Assembly (NCBI RefSeq): GCF_963678635.1
Contig: NC_087071.1
Coordinates: 15,561,613-15,625,612 of the forward strand
DNA: 64,000 nt
Direction of reading: 5' to 3'
Source of the DNA: Symsagittifera roscoffensis
Taxonomy: Eukaryota; Xenacoelomorpha; Acoela; Convolutidae
Part shown: piece by piece, positions 29,501 to 43,650 of the stretch
Layout: each line of letters begins with the position of its first letter
How positions within the stretch are numbered: the first letter of the stretch is position 1
Program-made: the position numbers and the translations under genes
The notes under the pieces: model-generated
The model's database searches: none
What the model was told of the DNA's origin: nothing
The model's input: the letters and a program-made list of their open reading frames with translations, nothing else

Positions 29501-32500
29501 TCGAAATTTAAAATTATTGAAATTTGTTTGTTTTAGTTTTGATCATTAGAGAAGTCAACTTTTGGTTGTATGTTGTTCAAAAATATCAGAAAAATAATAT
29601 TTTAGGATAGGGAAAATTACTCAAAAATATCAATGATGAAAAAAAAAATTTTAGCAATAATTAACAAAATTTTTACAATAAAAATTTGAAACTTTTGCAT
29701 TCGCATAAAAAAAAGTTGGTTTTCGCAATTGTTTTTTAAAAATCATAAAAATAGTTCCTTCATGCAAAGTTTTTCTTGAAAAATTTTGCATACATGATAG
29801 AAACATCATCACATTGTTTGCAACTTGCAAAAACTTTCATAACATTTTTTGCACACTTGTTACGAAAACGACAAAAAACTCGCAATTTAGAAAAAAATGT
29901 GTTTAAATTTTCTGCATTACGAAGAAAAATTTTAACAAGATTTTCTTGCAGTGTTGAAATTTAAAATTAATGATTTTTTTGTTTTAATTTCGTCAATGAA
30001 GAACTTAATTTTTTCATTTATGTTGTTTAAAAATATCAGAAAAACAGTTTTTAGGATAGGGAAAATCACTCAAAATTATCAAAAATGAAAAAAACTTGAG
30101 CAATAAAACTACAAGTGGTTTACAATAATAATTTGCATTTTTTTCCATTTTCATAAGCAAAAATAAGTTTGGTTTTTGCAAATGGTTTTTAAAAAATCAT
30201 GAAAAAAGGTGCCTTATGCAAAAATTTGACTCGGAAAGATTGAATTCATGATAGAAACACTATTATGTTTTTGCAACCTGCAACAATTTTCATAAAAACT
30301 TCTGCACACTTGTTGGATAAATTAAAAAAACTTTCGCATTTTTTAGAAAAAGATTCATTCAATTTTTTTTATTTTAAAGAAAATTGTAGCAAAATTTTCT
30401 TGCACTGTTGAAAATTAAAATTAATGAATCTTTTGTTTTTAAATTTGATCAATAAAAAACTCATTTTTTGCTTGTATATTGTTCAAAAATATCAGAAAAA
30501 CAATGTATTAGAAATGGGAATATCAGTCAAAATTATCAATAATGAAAACTTTTTGTGATAAGTCTTTTTAGAAGAAAAGTTTGCATTTTTTGCATTTCCA
30601 ATAAGAAAAACTGCCTTAATTTTTTTTGCATTATGAAGAAAAAGTGTAAAAAGATTTCTTGCACAGTCGTAATTTAAAATTAATGAGTTTTTTTGTTTTA
30701 GCTTTGATCAAAAAAGAATTCAATTTATGGTTGGTTGTTGTTCAAAAATATCAGAAAACAATTTATTAGAATAGGGAAAATCAGTCAAAATTATCAATAA
30801 TGAAAACTTTTTGTGACAAGTCTTTTTAGAAGAAAAGTTTCCATTTTTGGCATTTCCAATAAGAAAAATTGGATTAATTTTTTTTGCATTATGAAGAAAA
30901 AGTGTAAAAATAATTCTTGCACAGTCAAAATTTAAAAATAATGAGTTTTTTTGTTTTTGTTTTAGTTTTGATCAAAAAAAAATTCAATTTATGGTTGGTT
31001 TTTGCTCAATAATATCAGAAAAACAATGTATTAGGATCGGGAATATTACTCAAAAATTTCAATAATGAAAAAATGTTCGCAATAAATTAACAAATTTTTT
31101 ACAATAAAAGTTCGCATTTTTTTGCATTCTCATAAGTAAAAGTTTGGTTTTTGCAATTTTTTCAAAAAAAAAAAATCAAGTAAAAAGGTGCATCATGCAA
31201 TATTTTTGCTCAAAAATTTTGCATACACGATAGAAACATCATTAATTTTTTGCAACCTGCAACAATTTTGGTAAAATTTTTCGCACACTTGTTAATTGAA
31301 ATCCAAAAAATTTGCATTTTAAGAAAAATTTCTTTTAATTTTTTTGCATTTTCGATAACAATGAAGCAAAGTTCTTTTTGCACAGTTGACAACTAAAATT
31401 AATGAAATTTTTTTGTTTTAATTTTGATCATTAAAGAATTGATGTTGTTCGAAAACATCAGAAAACAATGTATTAGTATGAGGAAAATCAGTCGTTTGCA
31501 TTCGCATAAGCAAAAATAAGTTTGGTTTTTGCAAATGGTTTTTAAAAAGTCATGAAGTTATAGAATTGCATTTTTCATTAATGAAGAATGCAATTCTTCA
31601 ATAATGAAAAATTTTTTGCAAAAATTTCACAAAATTTTGTAAATGAAAAGTTTGCGTTTTTTGCAATTCCAATAAGAAAAATTGCAGTAAATTTTTTTGC
31701 ATTATGAAGAAAAAGTGTAACAAGAATTTATTGCACAGTCGAAATTTAAAATTAACGAAGTTTTTTGTTTTAGTTTTGATCAATAGAGAATTCAACTTTT
31801 GGTTGTATGTTGTTCAAAAATATCAGAAAAACAATATATTAGGCTAGGGAATATCACTCGAAAATATCAATAATGAAAAAAAACTTAAGCAAACAATTAA
31901 CAAACTTTTTACAATAAATTTTTGAATTTTTTGCATTCGCATAAAAAAAATAAGTTTGATTTTTGCAATTTTTTAAAGAAAAATCATGCAAAAAGTTTTC
32001 ATCATGCAATATTGTTTCTCAAAAATTTTGCATACATGATAGAAACATTCTTAAATTTTTTGCAACCTGCAACAATTTTATTAAAATTTTTTGCACACTT
32101 GTTAAATGACATCCAAAAAATTTGCATTTTAAGAAATGTTTCTTTTAATTTTTGTTTTGCATTTTCAAGAAAAACGTAGCTAAATTTTTTTGCACTGTTG
32201 AAAATTAATATTAATGAATTGTTTTTTGTTTTATGTTCTAGGATAGAGAATATCACTCAAAGTTAACAAAAAGAAACTTTTTTAGCAATAAGTTAACAAG
32301 TTTTTTTACAATAAAATTTGCTTTTTTCAGTAGAATTAAAAAATTGAGTTTGGTTTTTGCGACTTTTTAAATAAAATCATTTAAAAACTTGCATCATGCA
32401 ATATTTATTCTCAAAAATTTTGCATACATGATAGAAACATCATTAATTGTTTTGCAAGCTGCAAGAATTTTGGTAAAGTTTTTCGCACACTTGTTTAAAA

Positions 32501-35500
32501 AAATCCAAAAAAGTCGCACTTTGAGAAAAGTTTCATTCAATTTTTTCGCATTTTAAAGGAAAATGTAGAAAAATTTTTTTTTCACTGTTGAAAATTAAAA
32601 TTAATGAATCTTTTGGTTTTTATTTTGATTAAAAAAGATTTCATTATTTGCAGGTACATTGTTCAAAAACATCAGGAAAACAATGTATTAGAATAGGGAA
32701 TATCAGTCAAAGTCATCAATAATGAAAAATTTATAGCAAAAAATTAACAAGTCTTTTTAAAAGAAAAGTTTGCATGCAAAAAGCATTTCCAAAAAGAAAA
32801 AATGCATTAAATTTTTTTGCATTATGAAGAAAGTGTTTAACAAGATTTTCTTGCAGTGTTGAAATTTAAAATTAATGATTTTTTTGTTTTAATTTTGATC
32901 AATGAAGAACTTAATTTTATCATTTTTGTTGTTTAAAAATATCAGAAAAACTATTTTTCTAGGATAGTGAAAATCACTCAAAATTATCAAAAATGAAAAA
33001 AACTTTAGAAATTAAATAAAAAGTTTAGTACAATAATATTTTGCATTTGTTGCAATAGCATAAACAAAAATAAGTTTGGTTTTTGCAAATGGTTTTTGAA
33101 AAACCTTGAAAAAAGGTGCATCAAGCAAAAATTTGTCTCAAAAAATTTGCATACATGATAGAAACACTCTTATGTTTTTTGCAACCTGCAACAATTTTCA
33201 TAAAAACTTCCACACACTTTTTAGAAAAATTTAAAAAAATTCGCATTTTTTAGAAACAGATTCATTCAATTTTTTTTTTGCGTTTTAAAGAAAATTGTAG
33301 CTAAATTTTCTTGCACTGTTAAAAATTAAAACTAATGAATCTTTTGGTTTTAATTTTGATCATTAAAGAATTCATTTTTTGCATGTATATTGTTCAAAAA
33401 TATCAGAAAAACAATGTATTAGATTATCAGTCAAAGTTATCAAAAATGAAAAATTTTTGTGACAAGTCTTTTTGGAAGAAAAGTTTGCATTTTTTGCATT
33501 TCCAATAAGAAAAACTGCATTAAATTTCTTTGCATTATGAAGAAAAAAGTGTAAAAAGATTTCCTGCACAGTCAAAATTTAAAATTATTGATTTTTTTTG
33601 TTTTAGTTTTGATCAATAAAGAATTCAATTTATGGTTGGTTGTTGTTCAAAAATATCAGAAAAACAATGTATTAGGATAAGGAATATCACTCAAAAATAT
33701 CAATAATAAAAGTTTTAGCAATAAATTAACAAGTTTTTTACAATAAAATTTGCTTTTTTACATTTGAATTAAAAAATTGAGTTTGGTTTTTGCGATTTTT
33801 TAAATAAAATCATTTAAAAACTTGCATCATGCAATATTTTTTCTCAAAAAATTTGCGTACTTGATAAAAACATCATTAATTTTTTTACAAGCTGCAAAAA
33901 TTTTGGTAAAATTTTTTGCACATTTGTTGACAAAAATCCAAAAAAGTCGCATTTTGAGAAAAGTTTCATTCAATTTTTTCGCATTTTAAAGGAATTTGTA
34001 GAAAGATTTTATTCACTGTTGAAAATTAAATATAATGAATCTTTTGGTTTTTATTTTGATCAAAAAAGGTTTCATTATTTGCATGTATGTTGTTCAAAAA
34101 CATCAGAAAAACAATGTATTAGAATAGGGAATATCAGTCAAAGTCATCAAAAAGGGAAAAAATTATAGCAAAAAATTCACAAGTCTTTTTAAAAGAAAAA
34201 TTTGCATTTTTTGCTTTTCCAAAAAGAAAAATTGCATTCAATTTTTTTGCATTATGAAGAAAGAGTTTAACAAGATTTCCTTGCACAGTCGAAATTCAAA
34301 ATTAATGAAGTTTTTTGTTTTAATTTTGATCAATAAAGAATTAAATTTTTGGTTTTATGTTGTTCAAAAATATCAGAAAAACAATGTATTAGATTATCAG
34401 TGAAAGTTACCAAAAATGAAAATTTTTTGTGACAAGTCTTTTTGGAAGAAAAGTTTGCATTTTTTGCATTTCCAATAAGAAAAACTGCATTAAATTTTTT
34501 TTGCATTATGAAGAAAAAGTGTAAAAAGATTTCTTGCACAGTCAAAATTTAAAATTATTGATTTTTTTGTTTTAGTTTTGATCAATAAAGAATTCAATTT
34601 ATGGTTGGTTGTTGTTCAAAAATATCAGAAAAACAATGTATTAGGATAAGGAATATCACTCAAAAATATCAATAATGAAAAAGTTTTAGCAATAAATTAA
34701 TAAGTTTTTTACAATAAAATTTGCTTTTTTGCATTTGAATTAAAAAATTGAGTTTGGTTTTTGCAATTTTTTAAATAAAATCATTTAAAAACTTGCATCA
34801 TGCAATATTTTTTCTCAAAAAATTTGCGTACTTGATAAAAACATCATTAATTTTTTTGCAAGCTGCAAAAATTTCGGTAAAATTTTTTGCACATTTGTTG
34901 ACAAAAATCCAAAAAAGTCGCATTTTGAGAAAAGTTTCATTCAATTTTTTCGCATTTTGAAGGAATTTGTCGAAAGATTTTCTTCACTGTTGAAAATTAA
35001 ATATAATGAATCTTTTGGTTTTTCTTTTGATCAAAAAAGATTTCATTATTTGCATGTATGTTGTTCAAAAACATCAGAAAAACAATGTATTAGAATAGGG
35101 AATATCAGTCAAAGTCATCAAAAAGGAAAAATTTATAGCAAAAAATTCACAAGTCTTTTTAAAAGAAAATTTGCATTTTTTGCTTTTCCAAAAAGAAAAA
35201 TTGCATTCAATTTTTTTTGCATTATGAAGAAAGAGTTTAACAAGATTTTCTTGCACAGTCGAAATTCAAAATTAATGAAGATTTTTGTTTTAATTTTGAT
35301 CAAAAAAGAATTCAATTTTTGGTTTTATGTTGTTCAAAAATATCAGAAAAACAATGTATTAGGATAGGTTATATCACTCAAAAATATCGATAATGAAAAA
35401 TTTTTAGCAATAATTTAATAAATTTGTTACATTAAAATTTTGCAATTTTTGCATTCGCATTAAAAAAACAAGTTTGGTTTTTGAAATTTAAAAAAAAATC

Positions 35501-38500
35501 ATGTAAAAAGTTGTTTACAATGTTTTTTAGAAGAAAAGTTTGCATTTTTTGCATTTCCAATAAGAAAAACTGCATTAAATTTTTTTGCATTATGAAGAAA
35601 AAGTGTAAAAAGATTTCTTGCACAGTCAAAATTTAAATTTAATGATTTTTTTTGTTTTAGTTTTGATCAATAAAGAATTCAATTTATGGTTGGTTGTTGT
35701 TCGAAAACATCAGAAAACAATGTATAAGAATGAGGAAAATCAGTCATTTGCATTTGCACAAGCAAAAATAAGTTTGGTTTTTGCAAATGGTTTTTAAAAA
35801 GTCATGAAGTTATAGAATTGCATTTTTCCTTATTGATGAATGCAATTCTTCAATAATGAAAAATTTTTAGCGAAAATTTCACAAAAGTTTGTAAATGAAA
35901 AGTTTGCGTTTTTTGCATTTCCAATAAGAAAAATTGCAGTAAATTTTTTTGCATTATGAAGAAAAAGTGTAACAAGATTTTATTGCACAGTCGAAATTTA
36001 AAATTAACGAAATTTTTTGTTTTAGTTTTGATCAATAGAGAATTCAACTTTCGGTTGTATCTTGTTCAAAAATATCAGAAAAACAATATATTAGGATAGG
36101 GAATATCACTCGAAAATATCATAATGAAAAAAAACTTAAGCAATAAATTAACAAACTTTTTACAATAAAATTTTGAATTTTTGCGTTAGCATAAAAAAAT
36201 TAAGTTTGATTTTTGCAATTTTTTAAAGAAAAATCATGTAAAAAGTTGCATCATGCAATATTGTTTCTCAAAAATTTTGCATACATGATAGAAACATTCT
36301 TAAATTTTTTGCAACCTGCAACAATTTTATTAAAATTTTTTGCACACTTGTTAAATGACATCCAAAAAACTTGCATTTTAAGAAATGTTTCTTTTAATTT
36401 TTCTTTTGCATTTTCAAGAAAAACGTAGCTAAATTTTTTTGCACTTTTGAAAAAAAAAATAATGAATTTTTTTTTGTTTTAATTTTGATAAAAAAAAAAT
36501 CCATTTGTTGCATGATGTTGTTCAAAAATATCAGAAAACAATGTACCAGGATAGAGAATATCACTCAAAATTATCAAAAAAAGAAAACTTTTTAGCAATA
36601 AGTTAACAAGTTTTTTCACAATAAAATTTGCTTTTTTGCATTTGAATTAAAAAATTGAGTTTGGTTTTTGCGATTTTTTAAATAAAATCATTTAAAAACT
36701 TGCATCATGCAATAATTTTTCTCAAAAATTTTGCGTACATGATAGAAACATCATTAATTTTTTTGCAAGCTGCAAAAATTTCGGAAACATTTTTTGCACA
36801 TTTGTTGACAAAAATCCGAAAAAATCGCACTTTGAGAAAAATTTCATTCAATTTTTTCGCATTTTAAAGGAAAATGAAAAAAAATTTTCTTCACTGTTGA
36901 AAATTAAATTTAATGAATTTTTTTGTTTTTTATTTTGATTAAAAAAGATTTCATTATTTGCATGTACATTGTTCAAAAACATCAGAAAAACAATGTATTA
37001 GAATAGGGAATATCAGTCAAAGTCATCAATATGAAAAATTTATAGCAAAAAATTCACAAGTCTTTTTAAAAGAAAAATTTGCATTTTTTGCTTTTCCAAA
37101 AATAAAAATTGCATTCAATTATTTTGCATTATGAAGCAAGAGTTTAACAAGATTTTCTTGCACAATCGAAATTCAAAATTAATGAATTTTTTGTTTTAGT
37201 TTTGATCAATAAAGAATTCAATTTTTGGTTTTATGTTGTTCAAAAATATCAGAAAAACATTGTATTAGGATAGGTTATATCACTCGATAATATCGATAAT
37301 GAAAAAATTTTAGCTATAAATTAATAAGTTTGTTACATTAAAGTTTTGCAATTTATGCATTCACATTCAAAAAAACAAGTTTGGTTTTTGAAATTTTAAA
37401 AAAAATTATGTAAAAAGTTGTTTACAATGTTTTTTAGAAGAAAAGTTTTCGTTTTTTGCATTTCCAATAAGAAAAATTGCAGTAATTTTTTTGCATTATG
37501 AAGAAAAAGTGTAACAAGATTTTATTGCACAGTCGAAATTTAAAATTAACGAATTTTTTGTTTTAGTTTTGATCAATAGAGAATTCAACTTTTGTTTGTA
37601 TCTTGTTCAAAAATATCAGAAAAACAATATATTAGGATAGGGAATATCACTCGAAAATATCATAATGAAGAAAAATTAAGCAATTATTTAACAAACTTTT
37701 TACAATAAAATTTTGAATTTTTGCATTAGCATAAAAATAATAAGTTTGATTTTTGCAATTTTTTAAAGAAAAATCATGAAAAAGTTGCATCATGCAATAA
37801 TGTTTCTCAAAAATTTTGCATACATGATAGAAAAGTTCTTAAATTTTTTGCAACCTGCAACAATTTTATTAAAATTTTTTGCACACTTATTAAATGACAT
37901 CCAAAAAATTTGTATTTTAAGAAATGTTTCTTCTAATTTTTCTTTTGCATTTTCAAGAAAAACTTAGCTAAATTTTTTTGCACTGTTGAAAATTAAAATT
38001 ATTGAATTTTTTTTTGTTTTAAATTTGATTTAAAAAAATTCCATTTGTTGCATGATGTTGTTCAAAAATATCAGAAAACAATGTACCAGGATAGAGAATA
38101 TCACTCAAAATTATCAAAAAAAGAAAACTTTTTAGCAATAAGTTAACAAGTTTTTTCACAATAAAATTTGCTTTTTTGCATTTGAATTAAAAAATTGAGT
38201 TTGGTTTTTGCGATCATTTAAAAACTTGCATCATGCAATATTTTTTCTCAAAAATTTTGCATACATGATAGAAAAATCATTAATTTTTTTGCAAGCTGCA
38301 AAAATTTCGGTACAATTTTTTGCACACTTGTTGACAAAAATCCGAAAAAGTCCCATTTTGAGAAAAGTTTCATTCAATTTTTTCGCATTTTAAATGAATT
38401 TGTAGAAAGATTTTCTTCACTGTTGAAAATTAAAATTAATGAATCTTTTGGTTTGTATTTTGATCAAAAAAGATTTCATTATTTGCATGTATGTTGTTCA

Positions 38501-41232
38501 AAAACATCAGAAAAACAATGTATTAGAATAGGGAATATCAGTCAAAGTCATCAATAATGAAAAAATTATAGCAAAAAATTCACAAGTCTTTTTAAAAGAA
38601 AAATTTGCATTTTTTGCTTTTCCAAAAAAAAATTGCGTTCAATTTTTTTGCATTATGAAGGAAGAGTTTAACAAGATTTTCTTGCACAGTCGAAATTCAA
38701 AATTAATGAATTTTTTTGTTTTAGTTTTGATCAATAAAGAATTCAATTTTTGGTTTTATGTTGTTCAAAAATATCAGAAAAACAATGTATTAGGATAGGT
38801 TATATCACTCGAAAATATCGATAATGAAAAGTTTTTAGCAATAAAATAATAAGTTTGTTACATTAAAATTTTGCAATTTTTGCATTCGCATTAAAAAAAA
38901 CTATTTTGGTTTTTGAAATTTTTGAAAAAAATCATGTAAAAAGTTGTTTACAATATTTTTTAGAAGAAAAATTTGCATTTTTTGAATTTCCAATAAGAAA
39001 AATTGCAGTATTTTTTTTTGCATTATGAAGAATTTTGCATACATGATAGAAACATCCTTAAAATTTTTGCAACCTGCAACAATTTTGTTAAAATTTTTCG
39101 CCTACTTGTTAAATGAAATCCAAGAAATTTGTTTGTTAAGAAATGTTTCTTTTAATTTTTCTTGTGCATTTTCAAGAAAAACGTAATTAAATTTTTTTGC
39201 ACTGTCAAAAATATCAGAAAAACAAAGTATGAGGGTAAGAAATATCACTCAAAAATATCAATAATGAAAAAAAATTTAGCAATAAATTAATAAGATTGTT
39301 ACATTAAGATTTTGCAATTCTTGCATTCGCATAAAAAAAATAGGTTTGGTTTTTGAGATTTAAAAAAGAATCATGTAAAAAGGTGCATCAGGCAATATTT
39401 TTGCTCAATTTTTTTTTCTATACAAGATAAAAACATCATTAATTTTTTGCAACCTGCAACAATTTTGGTATAATTTTTCACACACTTGTTAAATGAAATC
39501 CAAAAAGTTTGCATTTTAAGAAAAATTTCCTTGAATTGTTTTTTTGCATTTTCGAGAACAATGTAGCAAAATTTTTTTGCACTGTTGAAAACTAAAATGA
39601 ATGAATTTTTTTGTTTTAAATTTGATCATTAAAGAATTCATTTTTTGCATGATGTTGTTCGAAAAAATCAGAAATTAGGGTAATAGAATAGGGAATATCA
39701 GTCATTTGCATTTGCATAAGCAAAAACAAGTTTGGTTTTTGCAAATAGTTTTTCAAAAATCATGAAATTATAGAATTGCTTTTTTTATTATTGAGGAATG
39801 CAATTCTTCAATAATGAAAAAATTTTAGCAAAAAATTTACAAGCTTTTATTAGACCTTATAAAAATTTACAAGGTTTTATTGCATTTAATTTTTTGCATT
39901 AAGAAGAAAAAGTGTAACAAGACTTTATTGCATAGTCGAAATTTAAAATTAATGAATTTTTTTGTTTTAGTTTTGATCAATGAAAAATTTAATTTTTGAT
40001 TGTATGTTGCACAAAAATATCAGAAAAACAATGCATTAGGATAGGCAATATCACTCAAAAAAATCAATCATGCAAAAAACTTTAGCAATAAATTAACAAG
40101 TTTTTTAAAATAAAATTTTGCATTTTTTGCATTCGCATAAAAAGAATAAGTTTGTTTTTTTTTACAATTTTTTTTAAAAAACCATGTAAAAAATAGCATC
40201 ATGCAAAATTTTCCTCAAAAATTTTGCATACATGGAAGAAACTTCGTAAAATTTTTTGCACATTCATTAAATGAAATCCAAAAAACTCGCTTTATGAGAA
40301 AAGTTTCATAAAATTTTCTCTTATTTTAAAGAAAAATGTAGCAAGATTTTCTCGCACGATTGAAAATTAAAATTACTGATTTTCTTTGTTTTAATTTTGA
40401 TCATTAAAGAATTCTTTTTTTGCAGGTATTTTTTTCGTATTTTTCGTATTTTACTCAAAGTTATCAAAAAGGAAAAGTTTTTAGCAAACATAACAAGTTT
40501 TTTGCAATAAAATTTTGCGTTTTTTGCATATGCATAAGAAAAAATAAGATTGGTTTTTGCAAATGGTTTTTAAAAAATCATGAAAAAAAGTTGCATCTAG
40601 CAAAAAATTTTTCTTGAAATTTTTGCATACATGATAGAAACATCATCTCATTTAATAAAACTTCATATCATAAAAATAATTAGGATAAAATGATTAGGTT
40701 AAAAAATCAAAAAGATTCGCATTTAGAGAAAAAATGAATCAATTTATTTTTCGAATTTTAAAGAAAAATGTAGCAAGACTTTCTTGCACGATTGAAAATT
40801 AAATTTAATGGTTTTTCTTTGTTTTATTTTTGATCATTAAAGAATTTATTTTTTGCGGGTATTTTCTTCAAAAAAAACAGAAAAACAATTCATTAGGAAT
40901 ATCACTCAAAATCAACAAAAATGAAAAGTTTTTAGCAAAAATATAACAAGTTTCTTGCAATGAAACTTTGTGTTTTTTGCATATGCATAAGGAAAAATAA
41001 ATTTGATTTTTACAAATGGTGTTTAAAGAATCATGAAAAAAGGTGCATCATGCAAAAATTTTTCTCGAAAGTTTTGCATATATGATAGAAACATCATTAC
41101 ATTTTTTTCAACCTGCAACAATTTTCATAAGATTTTCCTGCAACACTTGTTAAATAAAATCAAAAAATTTTGCATATAAAGAAAAAGATTCTTTCATTTT
41201 TTTCGCATTTAAAAGAAAAATAAAGCAAGATT

Positions 41233-42442
41233 TTCTTGCACGGTTGAAAATTAAAAATAATGAAATTTTTTTTTTTTTTTTGATCCTTGAAGATTTCATT
41301 TTTTGCTTGATGTTGTTCAAAAATATCAGAAAAACAATGAATTAGGATAGAGAATGTCACTCAAAGTTATCAACAAAGAAATGTGTTAAGCTTTTAAAGT
41401 TTTTTTTAAAATAGAATTTTGCATTTTTTGCATTCGCCTAAAAAATTTGGTTTTTGCAATGTTTTTAAAATCATAAAAAAAAATTGCATAATGCAAAAAT
41501 TTTTCTCAAAAATTTTGCAAACGTGATGGAAACTTTACGACATTTTTAGCAACCTGCAATAATTTTCGTAAAATTTTTCGCGCACTTGTTAAAAAAATCA
41601 AAAACTTTTGCAAATAGACAAAAAAATGATTCATTTAGTTTTTTCGCATTTTAAAGAAAATCGTAGCAAGAATTTCTTGCACTGTTAAAAATTCAAAATT
41701 ATGATTTTTTTTTAGTTTTTATCAAATAAAAATTCATTTTTTGCATGCATGTTTTTCAAAACAATGTACTAGGTGAAGGAATATCACTCAAAATTATCAA
41801 AAATGAAAAAGTTTTTTGCACTAGTTTTCTACAATAAGATTTTGCTTTTTTTTGCATATGCATAAGAAAAAATAAGTTTGGTGTTCGCTAATGGTTTTTA
41901 AAAAATCATGAAAAAAGGTGCAGCATGCAAAAATTTGTCTCAAAAATTTTGCATACATGATAGAATTATCATTACATTTTTTGCAACCTGCAACACTTTT
42001 CATAAGATTTTCTTCACACTTGTAAACAAAATCAAAAAAATTCGCATTTAAAGAAAATATTCATTCAATTTTTTCCCATGTTAAAGATTGATGAAAAATA
42101 AAGAGTGAAAATTAAAATTAAGGAAATTCTTTGTTTTAATTTTGATCATTGAAGACTTCATTTTTTGCTTGATGTTGTTCAAAAATATCAGAAAAACAAT
42201 GTATTTGAAGTTGTTCAAAAATATCAGAAAAACAATGCAAGTTTGATTTTTGCAAATGGTTTTTAAAGAATCATGAAAAAAGGTTCATTGGGTAAAAATT
42301 TTTTTCTTGCAAACTTTGCATGCATGATAGAAACATCATTACATTTTTTCCAACTCGCAAAAATTTTCAGAAAATTTTTCGCACATTTGTTACAAACCCG
42401 ACAAAAAAACTTTGCATTATGAATAAAAAGGTAGAAGAAAAA
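41233..42442. repeat. Higher-order unit 1, copy 1 (~1.21 kb)
   Basis: Compound block of array units, nearly identical to 42443-43650 at an offset of ~1208. Shared landmarks are GATCCTTGAAGATTTC (41282 and 42490), AAAGAAATGTGTTAAGC and GCATGCATGTTTTTCAAAA. Differences are few (for example ATTATCATTAC versus ATTATCAATAC), so the duplication is recent compared with divergence among monomers. Confidence 0.9.
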
Positions 42443-43650
42443 TTTCTTGCACGGTTGAAAATTAAAAATAATGAAATTTTTTTTTTTTTGATCCTTGAAG
42501 ATTTCATTTTTTGCTTGATGTTGTTCAAAAATATCAGAAAAACAATGAATTAGGATAGAGAATGTCACTCAAAGTTATCAACAAAGAAATGTGTTAAGCT
42601 TTTAAAGATTTTTTTAAAATAGAATTTTGCATTTTTTGCATTCGCCTAAAAAATTTGGTTTTTGCAATGTTTTTAAAATCATAAAAAAAAATTGCATAAT
42701 GCAAAAATTTTTCTCAAAAATTTTGCAAACGTGATGGAAACTTTACGACATTTTTAGCAACCTGCAATAATTTTCGTAAAATTTTTCGCGCACTTGTTAA
42801 AAAAATCAAAAACTTTTGCAAATAGACAAAAAAATGATTCATTTAGTTTTTTCGCATTTTAAAGAAAATCGTAGCAAGAATTTCTTGCACTGTTAAAAAT
42901 TCAAAATTATGATTTTTTTTTAGTTTTTATCAAATAAAAATTCATTTTTTGCATGCATGTTTTTCAAAACAATGTACTAGGTGAAGGAATATCACTCAAA
43001 ATTATCAAAAATGAAAAAGTTTTTTGCACTAGTTTTCTACAATAAGATTTTGCTTTTTTTGCATATGCATAAGAAAAAATAAGTTTGGTGTTCGCTAATG
43101 GTTTTTAAAAAATCATGAAAAAAGGTGCAGCATGCAAAAATTTGTCTCAAAAATTTTGCATACATGATAGAATTATCAATACATTTTTTGCAACCTGCAA
43201 CACTTTTCATAAGATTTTCTTCACACTTGTAAACAAAATCAAAAAAATTCGCATTTAAAGAAAATATTCATTCAATTTTTTCCCATGTTAAAGATTGATG
43301 AAAAATAAAGAGTGAAAATTAAAATTAAGGAAATTCTTTGTTTTAATTTTGATCATTGAAGACTTCATTTTTTGCTTGATGTTGTTCAAAAATATCAGAA
43401 AAACAATGTATTTGAAGTTGTTCAAAAATATCAGAAAAACAATGCAAGTTTGATTTTTGCAAATGGTTTTTAAAGAATCATGAAAAAAGGTTCATTGGGT
43501 AAAAATTTTTTTCTTGCAAACTTTGCATGCATGATAGAAACATCATTACATTTTTTCCAACTCGCAAAAATTTTCAGAACATTTTTCGCACATTTGTTAC
43601 AAACCCGACAAAAAAACTTTGCATTATGAATAAAAAGGTAGAAGAAAAAT
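42443..43650. repeat. Higher-order unit 1, copy 2
   Basis: See copy 1. Its inner part (from ~42733) also belongs to the larger duplication that ends at 45076, so the two events overlap. Confidence 0.9.
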
